Below, in pieces: positions 25,763-32,019 of a stretch of 32,019 bases of DNA (its first letter is position 1; the number at the start of each line of letters is the position of its first letter). The translations under genes and the position numbers were made by a program. The notes below the pieces were generated by a model. The model was not told where the DNA came from, made no database searches, and worked only from the letters and a program-made list of their open reading frames with translations. This DNA is from Hyphomicrobiales bacterium (GTDB lineage: Bacteria; Pseudomonadota; Alphaproteobacteria; Rhizobiales; Xanthobacteraceae). The stretch covers positions 1 to 32,019 of the forward strand of contig JAJPKK010000163.1 in NCBI GenBank assembly GCA_021323775.1, given 5' to 3'.

Positions 25763-26881
25763 CTACCTCGATGACGTCCGCGGCTGCCGCTCCGCGATGA
25801 CGGCCCGGATGGTCATGGGCTTTCCGTCGCGCAATACCGTAAGCCCGGCCGTCTCGCCGATCCGCAACAGCGCAATCCTGGTGCGCAGAAACGGCGCGTT
25901 GATCGCTTCCCGTTCGCCGATCTTGGTGACGACGTCGCCGGCCTTCAATCCGGCGCGCTCCCCCGCCGATCCGCGATCGACTTTCGTGATCACGGGGCCT
26001 TGTTGCGGGCCCGTCAGCTTCAGATCACGGAGCACCGCAGGCGTAGGATCTTCAATCGTGATCCCGAGCGTGCCGCGGCGGATATCGCCATATTTCAGAA
26101 TCTGATCGGCAATTATGCGCGACATGTTCACCGGAATGGCAAATCCCACCCCCGGATTGGTGCTGGTCGAGCCGATGAAGGCGGTATTGATGCCGACGAG
26201 ATCGCCTTTAGTGTCGACAAGCGCCCCGCCGGAATTTCCTGGATACACCGCCGCATCGGTTTGGATGAAGTTTTCGTGCTGTTCGATCCCGACATTGGTC
26301 CGGTGCAGTCCGCCGACAATCCCCGAAGTCACTGACTGCGCCAGGTTCGCCGGGTAGCCGATAGCAAGCACGATATCGCCCACTTCCAGCTTGCTCGAGT
26401 CTCCAAACGGAATGGACGGCAGATTGTCTGCCCGGACCCTGATCAGGGCCAAATCGAAGTCGGGGTCGGAGCCGACGCGTCTCGCTCGAAAAACGCGGCC
26501 ATCAATGAGGGTCACGGTTATTTCGTCGGCGTGGTCGATCACGTGATGATTGGTAATGATCAACCCCTGGCTCGGATCGTACACAACCCCGGACCCCACC
26601 TCATGGATTTCGCGCATTTCGCGCCTTCTGGAATTGCCCGGCGCCGGAGCGCGGCCCCTGATTTCAACTTTGACGACGGCCGGGGTGATCTTCTTCAGAA
26701 TCGGAGCAAACGACGGCAACGTCTCCGCCGGCGCGGCGCCTGCCGTTCCATCCTCGGCCCCGGCCCTCCCCTCCTCTGCGAGCGCGGCAGGGCCGGGTGG
26801 CGGGACAATTGCGACGACGCTCAGCGCAATCGCGGCAAATATCCGGTTCATGGTCGCCAGCATGAATTCCTGCCGTCTCAT
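25763..26881 (-). CDS. Exported HtrA/DegP-type trypsin-like serine protease, one PDZ domain
   Basis: A periplasmic S1C protease of 372 residues, likely in protein quality control. A signal or anchor segment (MNRIFAAIALSVVAIVPPP, about 11-29) is followed by an Ala/Glu-rich linker, then the protease domain with the triad His113 (TNHHVID), Asp143 (DFDLALIRV) and Ser217 (GNSGGAL). One PDZ domain follows (about 268-365, GTLGITIEDPTP, AGLKAGDVVTKIG). DegP has two PDZ domains; this one resembles DegS-like or short HtrA proteins. The start at 26881 is chosen for the GGAG site six bases upstream; the frame is open further but without a plausible start. Unlike DegP it ends soon after the single PDZ domain. 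Confidence 0.92.
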   Translation of the reverse strand: MRRQEFMLATMNRIFAAIALSVVAIVPPPGPAALAEEGRAGAEDGTAGAAPAETLPSFAPILKKITPAVVKVEIRGRAPAPGNSRRREMREIHEVGSGVVYDPSQGLIITNHHVIDHADEITVTLIDGRVFRARRVGSDPDFDLALIRVRADNLPSIPFGDSSKLEVGDIVLAIGYPANLAQSVTSGIVGGLHRTNVGIEQHENFIQTDAAVYPGNSGGALVDTKGDLVGINTAFIGSTSTNPGVGFAIPVNMSRIIADQILKYGDIRRGTLGITIEDPTPAVLRDLKLTGPQQGPVITKVDRGSAGERAGLKAGDVVTKIGEREAINAPFLRTRIALLRIGETAGLTVLRDGKPMTIRAVIAERQPRTSSR

Positions 26882-27062
26882 CGTGTCTCCACGCCCCGCG
26901 GATGCGCATGAGGGGCAGGGAGCAGGCACCCGATCGCGTCGACCGCGTCTGACCAGGGTGAAGCGGACCTTCCGTATAGCAGAGCTGCCAGCATGACTGC
27001 ACGCCGATTTTGGCGCGAGTTCACGCTGCACGAATCAAAAAATATCTTTGGAGACCTGGCAC

Positions 27063-27104
27063 AAAAAAACTGCGGCGCCCGGCGGTTTCGCCGAAGCGCC
27101 GCAG
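27063..27104 (-). terminator. Intrinsic terminator of the MBL-fold gene
   Basis: On the minus strand a hairpin with 9-bp arms ctgcggcgc / gcgccgcag (27070-27104) is followed directly by seven T (27069-27063). It begins 20 bp past the stop of the metallo-beta-lactamase-fold gene. This is the clearest intrinsic terminator in the window. Confidence 0.9.
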
Positions 27105-27124
27105 GTCTTTTCGTGCGGCTTAAG

Positions 27125-28681
27125 CTAGTTCATCGCAAGCGCCTGGGCGATATCCGCCTGCTTGGCGGTGGTCCCGTGGCCGCCGGCGATAAGCGCGCCG
27201 GTGATGTTATGCTTTCTCAATGCCTCGCCCACGGCCACGGTGGCTGGGTTGCGGCTGATCGGCCCTCGCGGCGAGATCAGGTCCGTGACCCAGAGGATGT
27301 TGTCCTTGACCACGTGGATGAGGAGGAAGCCCTCTACGTGCGGGTTCGGAATATTGTAGAGGTTGATTTCGGCCCCGTCGTCCTTGATTGAGAAGCTGTC
27401 CTTCACCTCCTGGACGGTCGCCGGCTTCATGGCCTTCTGCTGGGCATCGGGCTCGAGGGTGTGCGGCGCCTTGATGACCTGCTCGAAATAGGCCTTGTCA
27501 GGGGAGGGCACAATCACGGTCGCGCCCTCGGCCGCGAAGGCCCGCATGCCGCCGGTGTGATCCATGTGGTGATGGGTGAGTACGAGATACTTGATCGGCT
27601 TGCCCGGATACTTGGCTTTGGCCGCATCGATGACCCATTTCGACTGCCCCTCATCGGTCGGCGCATCGAAGACGGCGAGGCCGTCCTTCATGTTGACGAT
27701 GAGGTTGTTCGCGCCGCCGCCCTGAACCATCTGCACATTGGGCGAAAGCTCGACAAGCTTGAAGCTGCCGCCGGGCGGGAAGTAGATCGCATCGCTGTCC
27801 GTGAAGCGGCCGAGGAAGAGGCGCCGGATCACCCACTGATAGGGAACGTTGCCGGTTGCCGGAGGCTTGGCAGCCGCCTTAACGGCATCGGGCACCGCGA
27901 AGGTCGCTGGCGCGATCGGCGCATTAGGGGTGATCTCCTTGTAGGTGATGTGCTGGACTTCCATGTCGTTGAGCTTGTAGGAGCGCGTCGATGCGACCTT
28001 GATGCCGCCGACGGTGCGCCAGTCGCTCAGGATCAGGTCGTAATTCGAATCGCCCCAGATATTGTCTTCGTCGCGCGTGCGCACCGCCACCGGCAGTTTG
28101 GTGGTGCGGTCAAACATGATGATGTATTTGGTCGGCCCCACCGTGTAGGCGATCGCAGGCAGCGTCTGGTTACCGAGCTTCTGGTCTTCGATTGCCGACA
28201 CCCGCTGTGGATTGTCCAAAGCCGCCAACATCAGAAGCGGCGATCCGCGGCCGCCTTCGCGCAGATTGGCGGCCATCCGGATGCCCGACATCGGTTTGGC
28301 TTCGCCCTTGTCGTCGATCACGGCGCCGTAGGTCGGGTATCTGATCTCGCTGTATTTCAGTTTCTCGACCGCGGGATATTGCATGCTGCGATCCCAGTCG
28401 TAGCGGACGCTGACCCCGTCCTTGTTCGCGTAGTCAACGCTGGTCGTCAGCGTCGAATCGCCCAGGAAGCGCGACTCGCCGTTGACGCTGTTGGACTGGC
28501 CGGGCTCCCAATGCTTGGCGTCGCCCTTTAGGACGATGGTTTTGACGCTGCGCAGAGCGTCGGCGCCGCCGAGAGCGTCGACGGCCTGTTTGACCAGGTC
28601 GCCCGGGCTCTGGGCCGATGCCGGCAGCCCCTGGCCCAAGGCCATCAGCAGCGCGGCTGAAATCATCAACGCGTATTTCAT
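27125..28681 (-). CDS. Exported two-domain metallo-beta-lactamase-fold hydrolase
   Basis: A 518-residue exported protein: signal peptide (MKYALMISAALLMALGQGLPASAQ), an N-terminal domain of about 250 residues rich in beta strands of unknown function, then a metallo-beta-lactamase domain. The metal motif is THHHMDH (H370, H372, D374, H375), with further ligands H448 (PNPH), D467 (VTDLIS) and H502 (GGHG). This is consistent with a binuclear zinc hydrolase, but the substrate is unknown. The ATG at 28681 has a GGGAGGATC site. It ends at a strong intrinsic terminator. The N-terminal domain resembles outer-membrane lipoprotein-carrier-like folds in its repetitive polar strands (weak impression only). 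Confidence 0.85.
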   Translation of the reverse strand: MKYALMISAALLMALGQGLPASAQSPGDLVKQAVDALGGADALRSVKTIVLKGDAKHWEPGQSNSVNGESRFLGDSTLTTSVDYANKDGVSVRYDWDRSMQYPAVEKLKYSEIRYPTYGAVIDDKGEAKPMSGIRMAANLREGGRGSPLLMLAALDNPQRVSAIEDQKLGNQTLPAIAYTVGPTKYIIMFDRTTKLPVAVRTRDEDNIWGDSNYDLILSDWRTVGGIKVASTRSYKLNDMEVQHITYKEITPNAPIAPATFAVPDAVKAAAKPPATGNVPYQWVIRRLFLGRFTDSDAIYFPPGGSFKLVELSPNVQMVQGGGANNLIVNMKDGLAVFDAPTDEGQSKWVIDAAKAKYPGKPIKYLVLTHHHMDHTGGMRAFAAEGATVIVPSPDKAYFEQVIKAPHTLEPDAQQKAMKPATVQEVKDSFSIKDDGAEINLYNIPNPHVEGFLLIHVVKDNILWVTDLISPRGPISRNPATVAVGEALRKHNITGALIAGGHGTTAKQADIAQALAMN

Positions 28682-28731
28682 ACGATCCTCCCTTCATGGT
28701 TACCAAGGAGTTGCCAAAGATGCAGACTGTG

Positions 28732-28825
28732 GGGTGGGCAAAGGCGCGCTCCTGAGCTGTCGAAGGATACACGCCGTGCCCACCGCCCCCGCAAGGTGAG
28801 GTGGGCACGCTTCACTTTGCCCACC
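28732..28825. repeat. Type A dispersed inverted repeat
   Basis: Opens gggtgggcaaaggcgcgc, has an internal cgtgcccacc, and closes ggtgggcacgcttcactttg followed by cccacc. It lies between the MBL-fold gene and the ABC binding-protein gene, both on the minus strand. Confidence 0.8.
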
Positions 28826-28936
28826 TTGCCCTCCGCCGCAAGCGCTCCGCATGACGCGAGGCTAGAATTGGGGCGCAAGGTCGCACGGTCCCGTAGACCA
28901 AGATTAGCACGATAACATGACGAGCCGCGTCCTTGC

Positions 28937-30106
28937 CTATTTCATTCGCGCCTTCACCGGATCCTTCACGTTCTCGAACTTTTCGATCTCGACGTTGCGC
29001 AACTGACTATTCACTTTTTCGACGCGGCGAATATACACTGTCTGAACTACGTCGCGCGTCTCCGGGTCGATCGACATCGGTCCGCGCGGGCTCTCCCACG
29101 TCATCCCTTTGGCGGCTGCGATCAGGCCCTCGCCGTCAGCCTTGCCGCCCGTTTTCTTGAGCGCTTCGTAGATCAGGTGCATGCCGTCGTAGCCCCCGAT
29201 CGAGAACAGATCCGGATTGCGCTTGAACTCGGCGTTGTAGGCGCGGACAAAATCGGCGTTGGCCTTCGATTGGTGATTATAGTCGTAGTGGAAGGCCGTG
29301 ATGATCCCGATCGCCGCATCGCCCATTCCCGCCAGGGCCTGCTCGTCCGTGATCTCGCCTTGCCCCATCACCTTGATTTTCTTCGGATCGAGGCCGCGCT
29401 CGACCAGGGCTTTCGCCAATGCCGGCGGCTGCGAACCGCCTGGAATGAACACGAAGATTGCTTGCGGGTCCTGGTCCTTGACGCGCTGAACGAAGGGGGA
29501 AAAATCGACCGTGGTCACTGGCATGCGAACCGCGCCGATGATTTCGCCTCCCGCGGCCTTGAACGCGTTCTGAAAGGACGCTTCCGCGTCGTGGCCAGGG
29601 GCGTAGTCGGAAACCATGGTGTAAACCTTCCGGATTCCGTTCCTGAACGCCCAGGTGCCAAGCTGCTCGCAGTTCTGCGGCAAGGTCACAGACACCCGCG
29701 CCATGTAAGGCGACTTCATGGTGATGATCGACGTCGCCGCATTCATCACCACCATGAATTTCTTCGCCTCTGCGGACAGATCGGCAACCGCAAGCGCTTC
29801 TGGGGTGATCACGAAGCCCGCGAGAATATCCGCGTGATCGCGCACGATGAGTTCTTGCGCGAGGCGTTTGGCAGCGTCCGGCGCGCCGCCGGTATCGCGG
29901 CGGATGATCTCGATCTTCCTGCCGGCCACCGTGTCGCCATGCTGCTTCATATAGAGCTTGACGCCGTTATCCATTTGCGCCGCCGCATCGGTGAATTGAC
30001 CCGAATAGGTCATGATCAGGCCGACCTTGACGGCCTCTTGTGCGTGAGCAGGCGCGAGGGCGCATAGACAAACAAGCCAGCAAAAGGCTGTGAGCGTTCT
30101 TCGCAT
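28937..30106 (-). CDS. Branched-chain amino acid-type ABC transporter substrate-binding protein
   Basis: A 389-residue periplasmic binding protein of the LivJ/type I fold. The signal peptide is MRRTLTAFCWLVCLCALAPAHA. The mature start EAVKVGLIMTYSGQFTDAA, KLAQELIVRD-like helices, AGFVITPEALAVADLSAEAKKFMV, DYAPGHDAEASF and GGYDGMHLIYEAL are typical of the family. Many such proteins in alphaproteobacteria bind aromatic acids, amides or urea rather than branched-chain amino acids, so the ligand is open. No permease or ATPase gene of the transporter is in the window. The ATG at 30106 has GGGGGAGGACAATC before it, better than the in-frame start upstream. Divergent from the thiamin riboswitch and thiO. 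Confidence 0.92.
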   Translation of the reverse strand: MRRTLTAFCWLVCLCALAPAHAQEAVKVGLIMTYSGQFTDAAAQMDNGVKLYMKQHGDTVAGRKIEIIRRDTGGAPDAAKRLAQELIVRDHADILAGFVITPEALAVADLSAEAKKFMVVMNAATSIITMKSPYMARVSVTLPQNCEQLGTWAFRNGIRKVYTMVSDYAPGHDAEASFQNAFKAAGGEIIGAVRMPVTTVDFSPFVQRVKDQDPQAIFVFIPGGSQPPALAKALVERGLDPKKIKVMGQGEITDEQALAGMGDAAIGIITAFHYDYNHQSKANADFVRAYNAEFKRNPDLFSIGGYDGMHLIYEALKKTGGKADGEGLIAAAKGMTWESPRGPMSIDPETRDVVQTVYIRRVEKVNSQLRNVEIEKFENVKDPVKARMK

Positions 30107-30259
30107 GATTGTCCTCCCCCGGCCAAACATGCGGACGCCCATCCGCACTTCGGCCGATCAACGCATTTCGCAACTTGGCCGCTCAGTGCGGCAGTTGTAC
30201 TGCTTTTCCGAGGAAGACTCCATGAGCCGCGGCGTCTCAGCGCGGATTGCGATAACGTG

Positions 30260-30340
30260 CGGGTGGGCAAAGGCGCATCACGCTGGACAGCACTGGTGGC
30301 GCGGAACTTTGCAACTCCAGGCGCCGCCCTTGCCCCGCCC
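30260..30340. repeat. Type A repeat, degenerate closing arm
   Basis: Opens cgggtgggcaaaggcgcatc; a weak complementary arm (gcgccgcccttgccccgccc) lies at 30321-30340. It lies between the binding-protein gene and the TPP riboswitch. Confidence 0.6.
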
Positions 30341-30373
30341 CTTGACCCTGCCCGGCCGCCAGCATTAAATGCA

Positions 30374-30473
30374 CCTACGTTCCAGGGAGATCCCCGACAA
30401 GGGGCTGAGAAACCGCTGGCCGTCAGGCAGCGCGGAAATCCTTTGAACCTGACCCGGTTCGTACCGGCGTAGG
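30374..30473 (+). promoter_or_regulatory. TPP riboswitch (THI element)
   Basis: The conserved THI-box is present: ccccgacaaggggctgaga with the core CTGAGA at 30405-30410, then tgaacctgacccggttcgta and ccggcgtaggga. Closing P1 is cctacg (30374-30379) with cgtagg (30468-30473). It binds thiamin pyrophosphate and lowers expression of the thiO-thiS operon. It lies 59 bp before the thiO start, followed by a hairpin that overlaps the ribosome-binding site. Confidence 0.93.
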
Positions 30474-30498
30474 GATTGGAGATCGCCTGCCGCCAGCG

Positions 30499-30529
30499 AA
30501 AATCTCCACCCGAAGCGAGTGGAGGTTTT
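30499..30529 (+). terminator. Riboswitch expression platform: hairpin overlapping thiO ribosome-binding site
   Basis: Arms at 30499-30509 (aaaatctccac) and 30519-30529 (gtggaggtttt) pair over 11 bp with one T-G wobble; the 3' arm ends in a run of T. The GGAGG used by thiO (30521-30525) is inside the 3' arm, seven bases before the ATG at 30533. The hairpin could stop transcription, hide the ribosome-binding site, or both, when TPP is bound. I cannot decide between the two from sequence. Confidence 0.75.
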
Positions 30530-30532
30530 TGT

Positions 30533-31780
30533 ATGCAGGTTGCCTTTTCCAAACCCCAATCGACGGACAGCGGCGCGCCCGTTCCTGACATTCCCGCCGC
30601 TGTCGATGTGGCGGTGGTCGGCGCCGGCGTCATCGGCTTATCGATTGCGTGGCGGCTGGCATTGCGCGGCCTTGCGACGGCGGTGTTTGAGCGCGAGGCC
30701 GTGGGCGCAGGCGCGAGCCTTGCGGCCACCGGCATGCTGGCGGCTGCTGCCGAGCACGAACCGGGCTGCCGCGATCTCCTCGCGCTCGCCCTCGAAAGTC
30801 AGCGGCAATGGCCGAAGTTCCGCGCCGCCCTGGAGGCGCAATCCGGCCGCGATATCGATTTTCGCGAAGGCGGCACCCTGGTGGTGGCGCTCAATCGCGA
30901 CGAGGTGGAGCGGCTGCGCTTCCGCCATGACCTCCACAAGCGCTGCGGGCTGCCGACCCGATGGCTCGGCGGACCTGAGGTTCGCGCCATGGAGCCCGGG
31001 CTGCGGGGCTCTGTTGCGGCCGGGCTCCATTGCGCCGACGATCATCAGGTCGATCCGCGGCTGGTGATGGCGGCCTTGCGCGCCGCATATGTCGCGGCCG
31101 GCGGCCGGCTGTTCGAGCATTGCGCCGTCGCCGGCATAGACCTCGAAGGCGGCCGCGTTGCCGGCGTGACGACCGACAGGGGAAGCTGCCGGGCGCCGGC
31201 GGTCGTGCTTGCGGCGGGCGCCTGGACCCGCGATGTCCTTCCGCCTTCTCTCGTTGTGCCGGTGCGTCCGCTCAAGGGGCAGGCGCTTGCAGTCCAGACC
31301 ACGGGAGATACCGGGACGCTCGCTCACATTGTCTGGACGGAGCAGATCCACATGGCCCCCAAAAGCGACGGCCGGCTGATCGTCTGCGCGACCGTCGAAG
31401 AGCGCGGCTTCGACGACGCCATCACGGCGGGGGGGCTTTTTGCGCTGCTCGAAGGCGCACGGCGCGCCTTTCCGGCCATTGAGGAGATGCCGGTCGAGGC
31501 GGCGTGGACGGGCTTCCGGCCAAGCTCGATCGACGACGCCCCGATCCTCGGGGCAACGTCGATCCCGGGCTTGGTGCTCGCCACGGGCCATCATCGCAAC
31601 GGCTATCTGCTCGCACCGGCGACGGCGTTCGCGATTGAAGCCTTGATCGCCGACGGCGCCTTGCCGGCTGTGGCGGAGCCATTCGGGCTCGATCGTTTTG
31701 ACGCCGCCGCGGTCTGGCAAGGAGAAAATGTGACAGCGGAGAATGCGAAAGCCGAATATGAAACTGGAATGTTGAGATGA
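30533..31780 (+). CDS. thiO: Glycine oxidase
   Basis: FAD-dependent amine oxidase of 415 residues that converts glycine to iminoglycine (dehydroglycine), the glycine-derived precursor used in thiazole formation. The dinucleotide-binding motif VAVVGAGVIGLSIAWRLA lies near residues 27-43, with the acidic residue E53 (VFERE), and the C-terminal part has AWTGFRPSSIDDAPILG and ATGHHRNGYLLAPAT, typical of ThiO. Start: ATG at 30533 with GGAGG at a good distance; an in-frame start at 30476 lies inside the riboswitch and is rejected. Its stop overlaps the thiS start in ATGA. Placement after a TPP riboswitch and before thiS makes the thiamin role firm. Confidence 0.95.
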   Translation: MQVAFSKPQSTDSGAPVPDIPAAVDVAVVGAGVIGLSIAWRLALRGLATAVFEREAVGAGASLAATGMLAAAAEHEPGCRDLLALALESQRQWPKFRAALEAQSGRDIDFREGGTLVVALNRDEVERLRFRHDLHKRCGLPTRWLGGPEVRAMEPGLRGSVAAGLHCADDHQVDPRLVMAALRAAYVAAGGRLFEHCAVAGIDLEGGRVAGVTTDRGSCRAPAVVLAAGAWTRDVLPPSLVVPVRPLKGQALAVQTTGDTGTLAHIVWTEQIHMAPKSDGRLIVCATVEERGFDDAITAGGLFALLEGARRAFPAIEEMPVEAAWTGFRPSSIDDAPILGATSIPGLVLATGHHRNGYLLAPATAFAIEALIADGALPAVAEPFGLDRFDAAAVWQGENVTAENAKAEYETGMLR

Positions 31781-31989
31781 AGCTGACCGTCAATGGAGAG
31801 CCGCGGGATTGCGCGGCAGCGAACCTCGCCGAGCTGTGGCGCAGCGAGACCGCCGATCTTGAAATTTCCGAGCCGCGAGGCTTCGCGATCTCGCTCAACG
31901 GCGCTGTGGTGCGCCGCGCCGCCTGGCCCACCACCGCGGTGCGCGAAGGCGACATAGTCGAGATCATTCGCGCGATGTCGGGGGGATGA
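31777..31989 (+). CDS. thiS: Sulfur carrier protein ThiS
   Basis: A 70-residue ubiquitin-like sulfur carrier. The C-terminus IRAMSGG ends in the Gly-Gly that is adenylated and then thiocarboxylated to feed sulfur to thiazole synthase. The N-terminus MKLTVNGEPRD is typical. Start overlaps the thiO stop (ATGA), so they are translationally coupled. thiG is expected next but lies beyond the window; the gap to it begins with a type A repeat. Confidence 0.95.
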   Translation: MKLTVNGEPRDCAAANLAELWRSETADLEISEPRGFAISLNGAVVRRAAWPTTAVREGDIVEIIRAMSGG

Positions 31990-32000
31990 TGCCGGGAGCG

Positions 32001-32019
32001 CGTAGGGTGGGCAAAGGCG
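32001..32019. repeat. Opening arm of a type A repeat cut by the window edge
   Basis: cgtagggtgggcaaaggcg matches the consensus opening arm of the type A family almost exactly. The closing arm would be beyond the right edge. Confidence 0.7.

Noticed and set aside
30476-30532. thiO starting at 30476
   Set aside because: This start lies within and just after the riboswitch aptamer and would place its first 19 codons over the expression-platform hairpin; the ATG at 30533 has a good ribosome-binding site.

Overview
The window reads as chromosomal DNA of a GC-rich alphaproteobacterium, most likely order Hyphomicrobiales (Bradyrhizobium / Xanthobacteraceae-like). The basis is the glyQ-glyS-ppdK order, the Bug-type tricarboxylate binding protein, the branched-chain-type ABC binding protein, the type of 2-oxoacid:ferredoxin oxidoreductase beta subunit, and many short dispersed inverted repeats of the 'gtagggtgggcaaag' and 'gtagcccgg' kinds. 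I see no rRNA, tRNA, CRISPR, phage or IS transposase.

Layout. (1) 1-6515, minus strand: glyQ, a small CDGSH iron-sulfur protein, glyS and pyruvate phosphate dikinase (ppdK, cut by the window edge). (2) 7060-11858, minus strand: a YhaN/YhaO pair (SbcC/Mre11-like ATPase and nuclease) with overlapping stop and start codons. (3) 12184-13743: an exported DsrE-family protein facing a TsdA-like diheme cytochrome c. (4) 13881-16383: a GT4 glycosyltransferase divergent from a CapA-like gene carrying one frameshift. (5) 16630-22276: an exported DUF6282-type hydrolase, a PQQ-dependent alcohol dehydrogenase and a TcuA-like flavoprotein, divergent from a Bug-type solute-binding protein; this looks like a small periplasmic oxidation/uptake cluster. 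(6) 22429-28681: a HAD hydrolase, a DUF1614 membrane protein, a KorB-like subunit with no KorA beside it, an HtrA-type protease and an exported two-domain metallo-beta-lactamase-fold protein followed by a clear intrinsic terminator. (7) 28937-31989: a branched-chain-type binding protein, then a TPP riboswitch followed by thiO and thiS, the start of a thiamin operon that runs off the right edge.

The most unusual signals are repeat-derived. Palindromic repeats lie in frame inside glyS and inside the glycosyltransferase (the latter with perfect 21-bp arms), adding low-complexity Pro/Gly/Arg peptide to conserved enzymes. Another repeat supplies the last codons and the stop of yhaN. Most other intergenic regions hold one member of two dispersed inverted-repeat families. 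Other points worth checking are the roughly 100-residue Lys/Ala-rich tail on PPDK, the CDGSH gene between the glycyl-tRNA synthetase subunits with five 13-bp tandem repeats upstream of it, and the PQQ dehydrogenase with a lanthanide-type Asp-x-Asp but several altered active-site positions. I found no convincing wholly new multi-gene system; the candidates are stated with their limits.
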